Assembly (NCBI GenBank): GCA_001298575.1
Contig: LJCV01000066.1
Coordinates: forward strand, 1-64,000
Direction of reading: 5' to 3'
Length of the DNA: 64,000 bases
Source of the DNA: Actinobacteria bacterium OK074
GTDB lineage: Bacteria > Actinomycetota > Actinomycetes > Streptomycetales > Streptomycetaceae
A program made the translations under genes and the position numbers. Of this stretch, positions 48,259 to 57,899 are shown piece after piece (the first letter of the stretch is position 1; every line of letters starts with the position of its first letter). The notes beneath the pieces were generated by a model, which saw only the letters and a program-made list of their open reading frames with translations, was not told the DNA's origin and searched no databases.

Positions 48259-49587
48259 TCACTGGTTCTTCGCCTCACGGGGTGTCCGCGACCGGAGTCC
48301 GCCCTCCGGCGCCGTGGCACGTCGCGCAGCCGCCCGGTCCTGGGGGCCGTCGAAGTCGTCGCGGCCGTGGCGGGGAAGCCGGGGGATCCACAGCAGCGCC
48401 ACACCCGCGCCGACCAGGCCCAGGACGGCGAGCATGAGCATCAGCAGGGACGGCGAGCGGTCGGCCAGGGTGGGGGTGAGGAAGCCGAAACCGGCCAGGC
48501 AGTAGCGGGTGGCGCCGTAGGTGAGGCCCTGCGCGGTGGAGCGGATCTCGGTCGGGAAGATCTCCTGGCTCCACACCTTGTACAGGCCCTCCCCCGCCCA
48601 TGTTCCGGAAACCGTATTCGCGGTGTACAGCACGACCAGCGAGGCCAGCCCGAAGCCGCCCAGGACGGGCACCAACGGTCCCAGCACCAGCGTGACCAGG
48701 CCGAGGACGACGAGCACGGTCCGCGGGGCGCGCGCATCGGCGACCCGCTGGAACAGCAGTGCGATCAGCAGTCCGAGGACGAGGGTGGCGATGCCGATGA
48801 CGGTGAACGTCCGTGTCGTGGAGTGGCCCAGGTTGACGATCAGGTACGGCCCGAACTGCCCGATGGTGTTGGGCAGGGCGCCGGTGACGATGAAGAACAG
48901 CGCGGTGGCCGCGAGGGCGCTGCCGTACGGACGCCGGAACATCGCCCGCAGCCGCTGCCGTTCGAGGGCGCGCGGGGCGGTGCGCGACTCCTGCCAGCGG
49001 GCCGACTCGGTGACGCCACGTCGCATGATCCAGACGACGACGGCGACGACGAAGAGGTGGACGAACAGCAGCCGGGCCCCGAGGGCGCCCAGGTCGGCCA
49101 CGGCGAAGGAGATGATCTGCGTGACCATCACCCCGGCCAGCCACAGCGTCTGCGAGTAGGCGACCGCCCCGCTCTGCCGCCCGGTTGGCGCCTCCTCGGC
49201 GACCAGCGCGAGCGAGGTCGGCACGTCGGCGCCCATCGCCAGCCCGGTGACGATGATCCCCGCGAACAGCACGGCCTGGGTCGGGGCGACGATGACGGCG
49301 AGCACGCCGGCGGCGTACACGACGAGGTCGACGGAGTAGACGGCACGGCGGCCGAGCAGGTCGCCGAGCCGCCCGCCGACGACCGCACCGGTGGCGAAGG
49401 CGAGGGTGAGCGCGGAACTGAGTGCGCCGACGGTCCACGAGCTGAGGTGAAACGGTTTCTGGAACAACACCATCGACACCCCGACGGTGACGATGGTCGC
49501 GGCGTCGATGTAGGAGGCCATGCCGCCGAGCGTCGCGGTGTACCAGGGACGGGGAGTCGGGCGGTGGACAGAGCGGGTTCGGGTCAC
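48259..49587 (-). CDS. MFS transporter (sugar-porter type)
   Basis: The 442-residue membrane protein has about twelve helices and sugar-porter motifs: GGRLGDLLGRRAVY after helix two and a large polar loop in the middle. It probably imports the substrate of the ceramidase-like proteins encoded downstream on the same strand. The GTG at 49587 has GTGACACCGTGACC around it and no strong ribosome-binding site. A palindromic GAAACGGTTTC lies just inside the gene (49449) and a second lies upstream (49777). Confidence 0.82.
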   Translation of the reverse strand: MTRTRSVHRPTPRPWYTATLGGMASYIDAATIVTVGVSMVLFQKPFHLSSWTVGALSSALTLAFATGAVVGGRLGDLLGRRAVYSVDLVVYAAGVLAVIVAPTQAVLFAGIIVTGLAMGADVPTSLALVAEEAPTGRQSGAVAYSQTLWLAGVMVTQIISFAVADLGALGARLLFVHLFVVAVVVWIMRRGVTESARWQESRTAPRALERQRLRAMFRRPYGSALAATALFFIVTGALPNTIGQFGPYLIVNLGHSTTRTFTVIGIATLVLGLLIALLFQRVADARAPRTVLVVLGLVTLVLGPLVPVLGGFGLASLVVLYTANTVSGTWAGEGLYKVWSQEIFPTEIRSTAQGLTYGATRYCLAGFGFLTPTLADRSPSLLMLMLAVLGLVGAGVALLWIPRLPRHGRDDFDGPQDRAAARRATAPEGGLRSRTPREAKNQ

Positions 49588-49776
49588 GGTGTCACGCCTT
49601 CACTTGAGCGGAAGTGGGCGGTGGGGTGGGACGCGGGGCGGGGCCCCGATGCGGGCGGCGGGTCGGGGCAGGGCCCCGGTGTGGCCACGGGCGTGGGCCG
49701 CGCGGTCGGGGCACCGGCGGGTGCGGCTACGGGCGCGGGGAGCCCGCCGGAACGCGGCGCGGTAACGATTGGCGCG

Positions 49777-49788
49777 GAAACGGTTTAC
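49777..49788. promoter_or_regulatory. Candidate LacI-type operator upstream of the MFS gene
   Basis: GAAACGGTTTAC lies in the 225-base gap between the MFS start and the AhpD-like stop. It is one of a few intergenic near-matches to GNAANCGNTTNC in the right half, and its position suits transcriptional control of the MFS-ceramidase genes. A GGTAACGATTGG sequence sits just upstream. Confidence 0.5.
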
Positions 49789-49812
49789 GGAACCGGTCTC
49801 TCACGGGTTTCG

Positions 49813-50394
49813 TCAGACGGCACCGTCGCGCCCGCCCACCCGCCGATACCCCTCGATGCCGGGAAACGGCGGCTCGCAGCCGGGCTGGAGATCCACCTCG
49901 AAGGTGTTCAGGAGCATCGCGAACATCGAGAACGTCCCCAACGCGCCGACGACGTCGACGAGTTCACGCTCGCCGAGCAACTCCCGGGCGGCGGCGAAGG
50001 TTTCGTCGCACACGAAGTGCTCGTCGAGGATCTCGGTGGCGAACCGGTACAGCACCCGCTCGTCCTCGGCGGTGAACTCCGGCTCCTGCCCACGGGCCAG
50101 ACGCAGCAGCGCGGCACGGTCGATCCCGGCCTCAACTCCCTTGTCCACGTGGGCGTTCCAGGAGTGCTGCGCCTCGAAGTGCCGTGCCGCGAGCAACAGA
50201 CACAGCTCCCGCAGCCGCGGCGGCAGCGCGGACTCGCGCAGGCAGTAGGTGCCCGTCTCCTCGGCCAGGTCGCCGAGCCGGGGGCTGCGCAGCCACACCT
50301 GGAACGGCCCGGGGACCGTCCCGCGGCGGGCGACGATCCGGTCGTGCAGTTCGGTCTGCTCCGGGCTCATGTCGGTCAGCGGCCCCAGACGCAT
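49813..50394 (-). CDS. Carboxymuconolactone decarboxylase / AhpD-like protein
   Basis: The 193-residue protein is an all-helical CMD/AhpD-type protein with an early LHDRIVARRG and the RLRELCLLLAARHFEAQHSWNAH helix pair (about 75-100). The CxxC motif of AhpD peroxidases is replaced by EAQHSWNAH, so a redox-active thiol is not expected. Such proteins have varied decarboxylase or hydrolase roles. The ATG at 50394 follows GGGAGG. It is divergent from the hydrolase gene and upstream of the MFS operon. Confidence 0.82.
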   Translation of the reverse strand: MRLGPLTDMSPEQTELHDRIVARRGTVPGPFQVWLRSPRLGDLAEETGTYCLRESALPPRLRELCLLLAARHFEAQHSWNAHVDKGVEAGIDRAALLRLARGQEPEFTAEDERVLYRFATEILDEHFVCDETFAAARELLGERELVDVVGALGTFSMFAMLLNTFEVDLQPGCEPPFPGIEGYRRVGGRDGAV

Positions 50395-50604
50395 GAAACC
50401 TCCCGAGGGGTGTCGGCGGTGAGGCAACGCTCGTGAAACGCGAGCACTTTGTCTACGGCCGGGACAAACCTGTGAGACCGACGCGGCGCAAGATTAGGGT
50501 GCGCGATCGGCGCCCGGGAAACCGCCGGGATATTCGGATGCTGTCGTGAACTCCCCTCGTTACTTTGGCAGTTCTCCCGGACAACGCAGGAAAGGCCATC
50601 AGTC

Positions 50605-51399
50605 ATGAGCGACACCCCGCACCACGACGTACACGGAACCGGCCCGGTGCTACTGATCATTCCCGGCGGCGCGGGCCACCCCATGGGGCTCGACGGCCTC
50701 ACCGAACACCTCGCCGAACGCTTCACAGTCGTGACGTACGACCCGCTCGGCCTGGCCCACGGCCGGCTCGGCCAACCGGTCCCGGAGCAGCGGGTGCCGG
50801 ACTGGAGCGACGGCGCCCGGCGGCTGCTGGACACGGTCCTGCCGGACGGCGAGTCGGCTTACGTCATCGGTTTCAGCACGGGCGCCGTAGTGGCCCTCGA
50901 CCTGCTCGCCCGCCACCCCGAACGGCTCCGGCACGTGGTCGCGCACGAACCGCCGGTGGTGGGCATCCTGCCGGACGCGGACCGGCAACGGGCGATGTTC
51001 GCGCAGGTGTACGACGTCTACCGAACAGAGGGCCTGGCGGCATCCGCGGCAAGGATGACCGCGGGCCTGACGGAGAACCCCTGGGAACCCTCGCCGGGCG
51101 AGCCCCAACCGCTGTCCCCCGCCGAGGAGTTGACGAACCCGACGGCACTTTCCATCACCCGTGTCCTGCGCTCCTTCACGGCCCACACCACCGATCTCAC
51201 CGCCCTCGCGGCACACTCCGCGCGGCTCACCCTGGCCGTCGGAGCCACCTCCCGCGGCGGGCTCCTCCACCGTACGGCGACGCTGGCGGCCGAACTCACC
51301 GGCGCCCCGCTCGCCGAGTTCCCCGGGGGCCACCTGGGTGCGTTGGAGCATCCGGCCGAGTTCGCGGAACGCCTGGAGAAAACCCTTTCCGCGCATTGA
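50605..51399 (+). CDS. Alpha/beta hydrolase
   Basis: The 264-residue cytoplasmic protein has the alpha/beta hydrolase fold. The oxyanion segment is IIPGGAGHPMG, the nucleophile elbow is GFSTG (Ser about 93), and a late GGHLGALEHP carries the catalytic His. It resembles epoxide hydrolase or esterase-type enzymes; the substrate is unknown. The ATG at 50605 follows AGGAAAGG. It is probably monocistronic, with the next gene 67 bases further on. Confidence 0.85.
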   Translation: MSDTPHHDVHGTGPVLLIIPGGAGHPMGLDGLTEHLAERFTVVTYDPLGLAHGRLGQPVPEQRVPDWSDGARRLLDTVLPDGESAYVIGFSTGAVVALDLLARHPERLRHVVAHEPPVVGILPDADRQRAMFAQVYDVYRTEGLAASAARMTAGLTENPWEPSPGEPQPLSPAEELTNPTALSITRVLRSFTAHTTDLTALAAHSARLTLAVGATSRGGLLHRTATLAAELTGAPLAEFPGGHLGALEHPAEFAERLEKTLSAH

Positions 51400-51466
51400 A
51401 ACCAAGAGATTGAAACCAAGATCCTGGCGGCGGCAACCTTCTCCCCGCCTGCGGCAACCAGGGGGC

Positions 51467-52891
51467 ATGACCTCCGCACGACGCACAGCGCACACCGCGC
51501 GCACCGCGCCCGCCCAGCAGACCGCGGGCCCGGGCGGCCACCGCCGTACCCGCGCCTTCCGCAAGCCCGTGATCGGCGTGCTCTCCGCCTCCGTGCTGCT
51601 CGCGGGCGCCTGGTACGCCACGGCCAGCCCAACCACCGCGAGCATCAACGCCGTTGCCACCACCACGGTGAGCCTGCCCGCCAAGTTCCCCTACCTGTCC
51701 GCCGGTTACAACAACTCCCGGGAGTGGACGCGCACGGCGACCGCCGTCGCGCCGAACGGCACCCTGCGGGTGGCCTGGCCCGCCGCCGACGGCGTACACG
51801 TCACGCCGCTGACCGCCGCCGGGAAGCGTTCGGGCGCGGACACGGTCGTCAAGGGCACCAAGGAGGTCGGTGGCCTGGTCGCGCACGACAACGGTTTCGC
51901 GCTGCTCACCCGGGTCGCCGACACCAATAAGTGGAAGGACACCGCGGCCGCGCTGATCCGCTACACCAACGGCAAACAGACCTTCCGCACCAAGCTGACC
52001 TCCACCGCCTCCCACGACACCGCCCCGCTCCTCGACGGCCAACTCACCTGGAACGGCACGAAGTACGGCGCCTACTTCGTCGTCCACGGAGCGGGTGGCT
52101 TCGCCGACGGCCACTACGGCGACAAGTTGGCGTACGTCAGCGCCAAGGGGGCGAAACTCAGCGGTGGTTGGAGCTGGGGGTGCAGCCACAACGAGGGCAT
52201 TGCCCTGCACGCGGAGAAGTCCGGCGCCTTCACCTCCCTCTGCTTCGACGACTGGCGTTCGGGACTGTTCGTGTCCACCGGGATCGGTGCCCCCGACACC
52301 GCCCCGGTGGTGCAGCGCGAGCAGTGCTGGGCGGGGTACTGCGGTGGCACGTTCCCGGGCCGCACGGGTGATCTGGTGAAGTCGGCGAGCGGCCGGTACG
52401 CCACCGCGTTCGCCTCCCGCGGTGCCGCCTCCGCCGTGAAGAACCCGGACGATTCGAGCGGGCGCGGCTGGACGGTCAAGCCGAAGACCGCCACCCACCA
52501 GGTCGCCGTCGCCTTCCTGAAGAACCGCAACTCCCCTGCGGGCAAGCCGGTTTACCTCACCAGCTCGAAGACCACCGAGAACGTCGACGTGCACGTGGCG
52601 CCGTACGGCAAGGACCGGCTTCTCGTGTCCTGGGAGTCCCTGAAGAACGCGAAGTGCGCGGCCGGGACCTGCACCGGCACCTTCAGCGGCACCCACTTCC
52701 GTCTCGTGGACTGGAACGGCAAGGTCCAGAGCACGGACAAGGTCGTCACCTCGCGGATCACGGGCGACATCGCCGTTCTCAAGGACGGCACCCTCACCTG
52801 GGCGTACGCCCCGGTCACCCCGTCGTACGCGTCCGCCCTCACCAAGTCCCCGACCACGACCACCCTGCGGATCGCCCGTCTCACTCCCTGA
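51467..52891 (+). CDS. Hypothetical membrane-anchored secreted protein
   Basis: The 474-residue protein is not recognised. It has an N-terminal basic tail and one hydrophobic segment (about 34-55), which may be a signal anchor or a cleaved signal. The rest is rich in Gly, Thr and aromatic residues with repeated beta-strand patterns such as TKYGAYFVVHG and HFRLVDWNG. This is consistent with a beta-propeller or similar fold outside the cell. Paired cysteines are present (for example CAAGTC late in the chain). The ATG at 51467 follows GGGGG. It is convergent with the DUF2264 gene. Confidence 0.75.
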   Translation: MTSARRTAHTARTAPAQQTAGPGGHRRTRAFRKPVIGVLSASVLLAGAWYATASPTTASINAVATTTVSLPAKFPYLSAGYNNSREWTRTATAVAPNGTLRVAWPAADGVHVTPLTAAGKRSGADTVVKGTKEVGGLVAHDNGFALLTRVADTNKWKDTAAALIRYTNGKQTFRTKLTSTASHDTAPLLDGQLTWNGTKYGAYFVVHGAGGFADGHYGDKLAYVSAKGAKLSGGWSWGCSHNEGIALHAEKSGAFTSLCFDDWRSGLFVSTGIGAPDTAPVVQREQCWAGYCGGTFPGRTGDLVKSASGRYATAFASRGAASAVKNPDDSSGRGWTVKPKTATHQVAVAFLKNRNSPAGKPVYLTSSKTTENVDVHVAPYGKDRLLVSWESLKNAKCAAGTCTGTFSGTHFRLVDWNGKVQSTDKVVTSRITGDIAVLKDGTLTWAYAPVTPSYASALTKSPTTTTLRIARLTP

Positions 52892-52918
52892 CGCGGCACG
52901 GCCGTCACCCTCGCCGCG

Positions 52919-52963
52919 GGGCCCCTGCCGCCGGCCTGACCACGCGGTCCGGCAGCGGGGGCC
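52919..52963. terminator. Imperfect hairpin between convergent genes
   Basis: GGGCCCCTGCCG and the later CGGCAGCGGGGGCC can pair with a small bulge around a loop of about 18 bases. It lies between the hypothetical protein and DUF2264 genes. Confidence 0.55.
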
Positions 52964-52973
52964 GCAGCCGCGC

Positions 52974-54767
52974 CTACGGCTCCATCTCTCGCGGTACGAC
53001 CGCCCCGTCCGCCACCCGGACCCCCAGCTCGGGCCCCTCGGGCCAGCGGACGCGCGCTTCCCCGTCGTCCTCCGTCACCCGCACGGACACCGTCTCCTCC
53101 AGCGGGACGGGATCCGCCTCGGCGGTGAGCCTGACGAGCGCCACGAACAGCGTGTCCGCCTCGCCGGTGACCCCCGTGAGCGAACCGACCGCGCTGCCGT
53201 CCACGGAGTCGCTCAGCCCGAAGACGGGCCGGATCTCCGCGCGTGTCCCCTCCTCCCCCGCGGCCCACCCGGTGACCCGCACCACCGTCCCGGCCCCGGC
53301 TCCCGCCACCAGATGGGCACGCACCTCCACCGCCCCCCGCACGAGCACGACACTCGTCACCCGCGCTCCCCCAGCCCGGTGCCGCGACGCCGCCCAGCCG
53401 TCACCCACCCCCAACGGCTCGATGCCACTGCGGCCCGGATCGCCCCCGACGAACACGCTGTTGTCGTACGGCGCCGGGGCCGGGGCCGAAGGCGACGGCG
53501 GGGCCGCGCCCGGCACCACCGGCACCGGCTCCGTCACCGTGGAGTACGCGAGCCGCGTGTAGAACGGGTCGTAGCGAACGTCCTCGCTCCCGTGGTTGTG
53601 CAGCCGCACCACTCCGTCCGAACGCGTCGACTGGAGCAGCCAGTTGGGCCCGGCGACCGCCGTCACCGCGTCCTCCCTCTCCGCCGGTCCCGGCTCCTCC
53701 GTCGCTGTCCACACCGCGTGTTCCGGGGGCAGCAGCAGGCCCAGGAAGCCCTTGCTGGCCCAGTACGGCGACGCCGGGCCCGAATAGCCTTGCAGGACCG
53801 CCGGGTTGGGGCCGCGCCAGCCGAGCGTGAGCAGACCCCGGTCGTCCACCGCGCCCCGGTCCAGGAAGTACTTCAGCGCGCCGGACGCCTGCCGGCGCGT
53901 CTGACCGGGCGGCAGCGGTGTGCTCCCGGTGAGCGCGCCCAGCCAGAGCGGGACGGTCGTCGCGAACCGGTAGGTCAGTGACCGGCCCTGGTGCAGGGGG
54001 GCGCCGTCGGCGCCGAACAGGCGGGCGTAGTCGGCGAGATGGCGCGAGAGGCGGCCGCCGTACAGGTCGAGCAGGGCGGCGTCGTCCGCGAGCCAGGCGT
54101 GCAGCACCGGGTACAGGTGCATCGCCCAGCCGTTGTAGTAGTCGAACTTGCGGCCGTCGCCGTCGGTGTACCAGCCGTCGTCGACGTACCACTTCTCGAT
54201 GGCGTCCAGGCCGCGGTCGACCGCCGCGTGGGCGGCGTCTGTTTCGTAACCGATTTCGGAAAGGAAGCCGCCGACGGTGACCGGGAACAACTCCCAGTTG
54301 CAGGGCCAGGGTTCGGCCGTCAGGGCGTCGCTGAGCCAGGCCGCTGCCCGCTGCCGTACGCCCTCGGGGAGCCGGTCCCACAGCAGTGGGCGGGTCAGGC
54401 GCAGGGCCAGGGCGATCGAGGCCGCCTCCACGAGCGGTTGCGAGCGGTCCTCGATGCGCGGCCAGACGCCCGTCACCCCCGCCGCGAGGCCCTCGCCGTA
54501 CCGTTCCAGAGCCTTCTCGTCGCGGCGGAACGCGGCGAGCAGCAGCGTACGGGCGTACCCCTCCAGGCCGTCGGAGAGGCGGCCCGACCAGCTTTCGTGG
54601 TCGCCGGGCAGGTGGTAGAGCGCCAGGTCGTCACTCGCGTACGGCTCGACCGCGGCGAGCAGCGCGTCGGCGGCCGTCTCCCAGTGGGCGCGGGTGTAGC
54701 CGGTGTACGGGCTGAGGGTGCGGTCCTCCGGGAGGGACCAGGGGCGTACGGAGGGCACGGGGGGCAT
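52974..54767 (-). CDS. DUF2264 family protein, putative glycosidase of the pectin locus
   Basis: The 597-residue protein has an N-terminal alpha/alpha-barrel-like region (about 30-370, with FDYYNGWAMHLYPVLHAW) and a C-terminal beta domain, the layout of DUF2264 proteins. Some DUF2264 members have been placed in a glycoside hydrolase family acting on uronic acid-containing glycans; I state that from memory. There is no signal peptide, so it would act on imported fragments. The cluster of rhamnogalacturonan genes next to it suits such a role. A GTAACCGATTTC motif lies inside at 54246. Confidence 0.75.
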   Translation of the reverse strand: MPPVPSVRPWSLPEDRTLSPYTGYTRAHWETAADALLAAVEPYASDDLALYHLPGDHESWSGRLSDGLEGYARTLLLAAFRRDEKALERYGEGLAAGVTGVWPRIEDRSQPLVEAASIALALRLTRPLLWDRLPEGVRQRAAAWLSDALTAEPWPCNWELFPVTVGGFLSEIGYETDAAHAAVDRGLDAIEKWYVDDGWYTDGDGRKFDYYNGWAMHLYPVLHAWLADDAALLDLYGGRLSRHLADYARLFGADGAPLHQGRSLTYRFATTVPLWLGALTGSTPLPPGQTRRQASGALKYFLDRGAVDDRGLLTLGWRGPNPAVLQGYSGPASPYWASKGFLGLLLPPEHAVWTATEEPGPAEREDAVTAVAGPNWLLQSTRSDGVVRLHNHGSEDVRYDPFYTRLAYSTVTEPVPVVPGAAPPSPSAPAPAPYDNSVFVGGDPGRSGIEPLGVGDGWAASRHRAGGARVTSVVLVRGAVEVRAHLVAGAGAGTVVRVTGWAAGEEGTRAEIRPVFGLSDSVDGSAVGSLTGVTGEADTLFVALVRLTAEADPVPLEETVSVRVTEDDGEARVRWPEGPELGVRVADGAVVPREMEP

Positions 54768-54900
54768 CCGCGGTTCCTGTTCTCGTGCCTGGAACTTCCG
54801 TTTCCCAGGCCGGTGTTGAAGCCTGGGGCGCCCCGGTTCCGGTCGGGACGCCCCAGGGGTTGCGGGCGGAGAGGCGGGCGGGTCCGGCGGGTCCGGCTCT

Positions 54901-55941
54901 TCAGCCGGTCTGCCTCACGAGCCCCTCCGGTATCAGATGCTGCGCCACAAGTCCGTCGCGCACCAGTCCGGCGTACACAGTTGCCCCGTGCACAGAAGTA
55001 TGCGTGTTGTCCCTGGCCTCGTTGTAGAGGTAGATCGATTTTGAACCTTCAACGCCCAGGGTTTCCACCACTTCCCTGGTTTCGGCGGTGAGATCGATCA
55101 GCGGCACGCCCTCGGCCCCCGCGACCGAGCGGATCACCGCGGGGAGATCCACACCGAGACCGTTTACGAGCAATGCTATGCCGTTGTCGAGGGTGCCGTC
55201 CGCGTTGAACCAGCGCCGCACGATCGGGGTGACGAGAACGGGCTCGCCGCCCCGGGCCCGCACGCCCGCCACGAGGGTTTCGAGATTGGCTCGATAGGTC
55301 GCCTCGTCGGTCTGTTTGTCGTTGTGGGCGAGTTGGATCAGGACCAGGTCGTGCGGCCGGATCAGCGGCTGGACGGTGGCGAAGAGGGCCGGGTCGGCGA
55401 GGTAGGACACCGTACTCTCCCCGGAATCCGCGTAGTTGGCGACGGACAGCCCCTTGCGCAGGTACTGCGGCAGCTCCTGGCCCCAGCCGGTGTAGGGGGC
55501 GCTCGCCTGGTCGCAGACCGTGGAGTCGCCGATCAGGACGATCTGCCGGGCCCGTCGCGCGGGGGTGACACGGATGTCCGCGAGGGCGGGTGCGCCGCCG
55601 CCGAGGGTGAGGTCCAGGCCGGGGGTGCCGGCCGCGCCGGTCGGTTCGCCCTCGGGGGTACGGACGTTGACGGTGAAGCTGCGGCTCACCCGCTGTCCGG
55701 CCGCGGTGGCGGTCTCGGGGAGCAGGGCGCGCCGGGTCTCGCCGTCGACGCTCGTGCTCGCCGCCGCGTCACCGCCGAGGGTGACGCGGACGTCGTAGGT
55801 CCCCGGCGGGACGTCGAAGTGGCAGGCGTTCGCGGTGCAGTTGGCGAGGCCGGAGGCGGGTTGCCGGGCCTCGGCGGGGGTGACGGACAGGGCGGTGCTC
55901 AGGGTCGTGGCCAGCAGTGCGGCGACGGTGACACGTCTCAT
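54901..55941 (-). CDS. Secreted rhamnogalacturonan acetylesterase-like SGNH esterase
   Basis: The 346-residue precursor has a signal peptide (cleaved near residue 26) and an N-terminal beta-sandwich (about 30-125). The SGNH domain has block I IGDSTVCD, block III LAHNDK and a C-terminal Asp-His pair. IGDSTV is the usual opening of rhamnogalacturonan acetylesterases, which remove acetyl groups from the pectin backbone. The ATG at 55941 follows GGGAG. The divergent lyase gene is consistent with backbone breakdown. Two operator-like dyads lie in the shared promoter region. Confidence 0.88.
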   Translation of the reverse strand: MRRVTVAALLATTLSTALSVTPAEARQPASGLANCTANACHFDVPPGTYDVRVTLGGDAAASTSVDGETRRALLPETATAAGQRVSRSFTVNVRTPEGEPTGAAGTPGLDLTLGGGAPALADIRVTPARRARQIVLIGDSTVCDQASAPYTGWGQELPQYLRKGLSVANYADSGESTVSYLADPALFATVQPLIRPHDLVLIQLAHNDKQTDEATYRANLETLVAGVRARGGEPVLVTPIVRRWFNADGTLDNGIALLVNGLGVDLPAVIRSVAGAEGVPLIDLTAETREVVETLGVEGSKSIYLYNEARDNTHTSVHGATVYAGLVRDGLVAQHLIPEGLVRQTG

Positions 55942-56065
55942 GGCGGCTCCCGGAGGCAGGACGGCGGAGCGACGGCAGGGGCTGGGGCCCAGGTGCGGAA
56001 GTCCCGCCCGCCCGGCGGGACTTCCGCACGAGGGCCCCGGGCGGCTGCCGACCGTACCGCTTCGG

Positions 56066-56077
56066 GCAAGCGCTTTC
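56066..56077. promoter_or_regulatory. LacI-type operator in the divergent esterase/lyase promoter
   Basis: GCAAGCGCTTTC is an exact match to GNAANCGNTTNC and lies between the divergent esterase and lyase genes, 125 bases from the esterase start. It is a well-placed candidate for a LacI-family pectin regulator. No LacI gene is present in this window. Confidence 0.6.
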
Positions 56078-56120
56078 TAGATCGCCGCACAGATTCACAC
56101 AATTGCCAACTTCCCTCCCT

Positions 56121-56136
56121 GCGAAAGCCCTTTCGC
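56121..56136. promoter_or_regulatory. Perfect 7-bp-arm dyad upstream of the lyase gene
   Basis: GCGAAAG and CTTTCGC flank a 2-base centre, 72 bases upstream of the lyase start. Together with the site at 56066 it makes a two-operator region. Confidence 0.6.
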
Positions 56137-56207
56137 GAACGTGATTCGACTGTCACTCTTCCCCACACCCGCACCGACCGACACACCTCCGAAGGGGGCA
56201 CCCCCAC

Positions 56208-57881
56208 ATGTCCGGACCCAGACCTCTCGGCCGCCGCGCCTTCGTCATCGGCACGGCCGCCACCGCCGGATCGGCCGCCCTGGCAGGCCCGCTCGCCGTC
56301 AACTCCCAGGCGGCGAGCTTCGGTTACACGGACGACGGCTCCAACTACGTGATCGACACCGGCGCCCTCCTCGTCTTCAAGGTCAGCAAGACCAACGGCG
56401 ACCTGACCTCGCTGGTCTACCGCGGCACCGAGTACCAGGGCTACGGCGGCATGAACTCGCACGTCGAATCGGGCCTGGGCGCCTCGACGGTGACGATCGC
56501 TCAGTCCGGTTCGACGATCCTGGTCTCCGTCACGCACGGCACGCTCAAGCACTACTACGCGGCCCGCAGCGGCGAGAACAACGTCTACCTGTGGACCAAC
56601 AAGGCCGACACCTCCGTCTCGGCCACCCGGTACATCGTGCGCGTCAAGGCGGGGATGTTCCTCAACGACGAGCCGGACTCGTACACGTACACGACCTCCA
56701 CCATCGAGGCGTCGGACGTGTTCGCGAAGTCGGACGGCCAGACCCGCTCGAAGCACTACTCGAAACTCCGCGTAATCGATTACGACTACATCGGCTGGAC
56801 CACCGGCAGCGTCGGCCTCTACGTGGTCCGCTCCAACCACGAGAAGGCGTCCGGCGGCCCGTTCTACCGCTCGCTGCTGCGCCACCAGAGCGCCGACGGC
56901 GGCGGCCTGTACGAGATCCTGTACTACGGCGAGAACCAGACGGAGGCGCAGCGCTTCGGCCTCCAGGGCCCGTACGTCATCGCGTTCACCGACGGCGGTG
57001 CGCCCTCCTCCTCGCTCTACCACGGGAACCTCACCACCTCCTGGGCGGACTCGCTCGGCATCTCCGGTTACGTGGCCGCGGGCGGCCGGGGCCGGGTCGC
57101 GGGCGTCGCCATCACCGGGCGGGACACGACGTCCGCGTACACGGTGGGGATCGCCAACTCGGCGGCGCAGTACTGGGGTTCGGCGCGCTCGTCCGACGGC
57201 TACTTCTCCATCCCGGGCGCCCTTCCGGGGACGTACACGCTGACCGTCTTCAAGGGTGAACTCGCCGTGTACACCACGTCGGTGACGGTGACGGCGGGCG
57301 GTACGACGACGCTCAACACGATCGCGATCCCCTCCTCCAACGACCCGTCCAACGCGAGCGCGATCTGGCGGATCGGCGACTGGGACGGAACGCCGAGCGG
57401 TTTCAAGAACGCGGCGCTGATGACGTACGCGCATCCCTCCGACCCCCGGGCGGCGTCCTGGACCGGGAACGTCGTCATCGGCAGCGGCAGTGAGACCTCC
57501 GCGTTCCCCTGCTATCTGTGGAAGGACGTCAACAGCGGCATCATCGTCTACTTCAAGCTGACGGCCGCCCAGGCCGCCGCCGCGCACACGCTGCGCATCG
57601 GGGTGACGACGGCCTACGCGAACGGCCGGCCGCAGGTCGTCGTGAACGACACCTGGACGTCGGCCGTCCCCTCACCGCCCACCCAGCCGAGCACCCGGTC
57701 GCTGACCGTGGGGTCGTACCGGGGCAACAACTACACCTTCAGCTACAGCGTTCCGGCGTCCGCCTGGCTGACGGACACCAGCGCGTACAACACGCTGAAG
57801 ATCTATGTGGCGAGCGGTTCGGGGTCGACGTCCTATCTCAGCGCGGGCACGTCGGTCGACGCGCTCGACCTGCTCGCCTGA
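56208..57881 (+). CDS. Rhamnogalacturonan lyase, polysaccharide lyase family 4-like
   Basis: The 557-residue precursor has a twin-arginine signal (GRRAFVIGTAATAG) and three domains: the large N-terminal beta-sandwich of PL4 lyases (about 40-290), a fibronectin-like domain (about 300-375) and a C-terminal jelly-roll. RSNHEKASGGP fits the catalytic histidine region of PL4, and a Lys in VRVKAGMF is a candidate partner. It would cleave the rhamnose-galacturonate backbone by beta-elimination outside the cell. The ATG at 56208 follows GAAGGGGG. GTAATCGATTAC, a perfect palindrome, lies inside the gene (56772). Confidence 0.85.
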   Translation: MSGPRPLGRRAFVIGTAATAGSAALAGPLAVNSQAASFGYTDDGSNYVIDTGALLVFKVSKTNGDLTSLVYRGTEYQGYGGMNSHVESGLGASTVTIAQSGSTILVSVTHGTLKHYYAARSGENNVYLWTNKADTSVSATRYIVRVKAGMFLNDEPDSYTYTTSTIEASDVFAKSDGQTRSKHYSKLRVIDYDYIGWTTGSVGLYVVRSNHEKASGGPFYRSLLRHQSADGGGLYEILYYGENQTEAQRFGLQGPYVIAFTDGGAPSSSLYHGNLTTSWADSLGISGYVAAGGRGRVAGVAITGRDTTSAYTVGIANSAAQYWGSARSSDGYFSIPGALPGTYTLTVFKGELAVYTTSVTVTAGGTTTLNTIAIPSSNDPSNASAIWRIGDWDGTPSGFKNAALMTYAHPSDPRAASWTGNVVIGSGSETSAFPCYLWKDVNSGIIVYFKLTAAQAAAAHTLRIGVTTAYANGRPQVVVNDTWTSAVPSPPTQPSTRSLTVGSYRGNNYTFSYSVPASAWLTDTSAYNTLKIYVASGSGSTSYLSAGTSVDALDLLA

Positions 57882-57899
57882 GCGTGACCTGACGGATCG

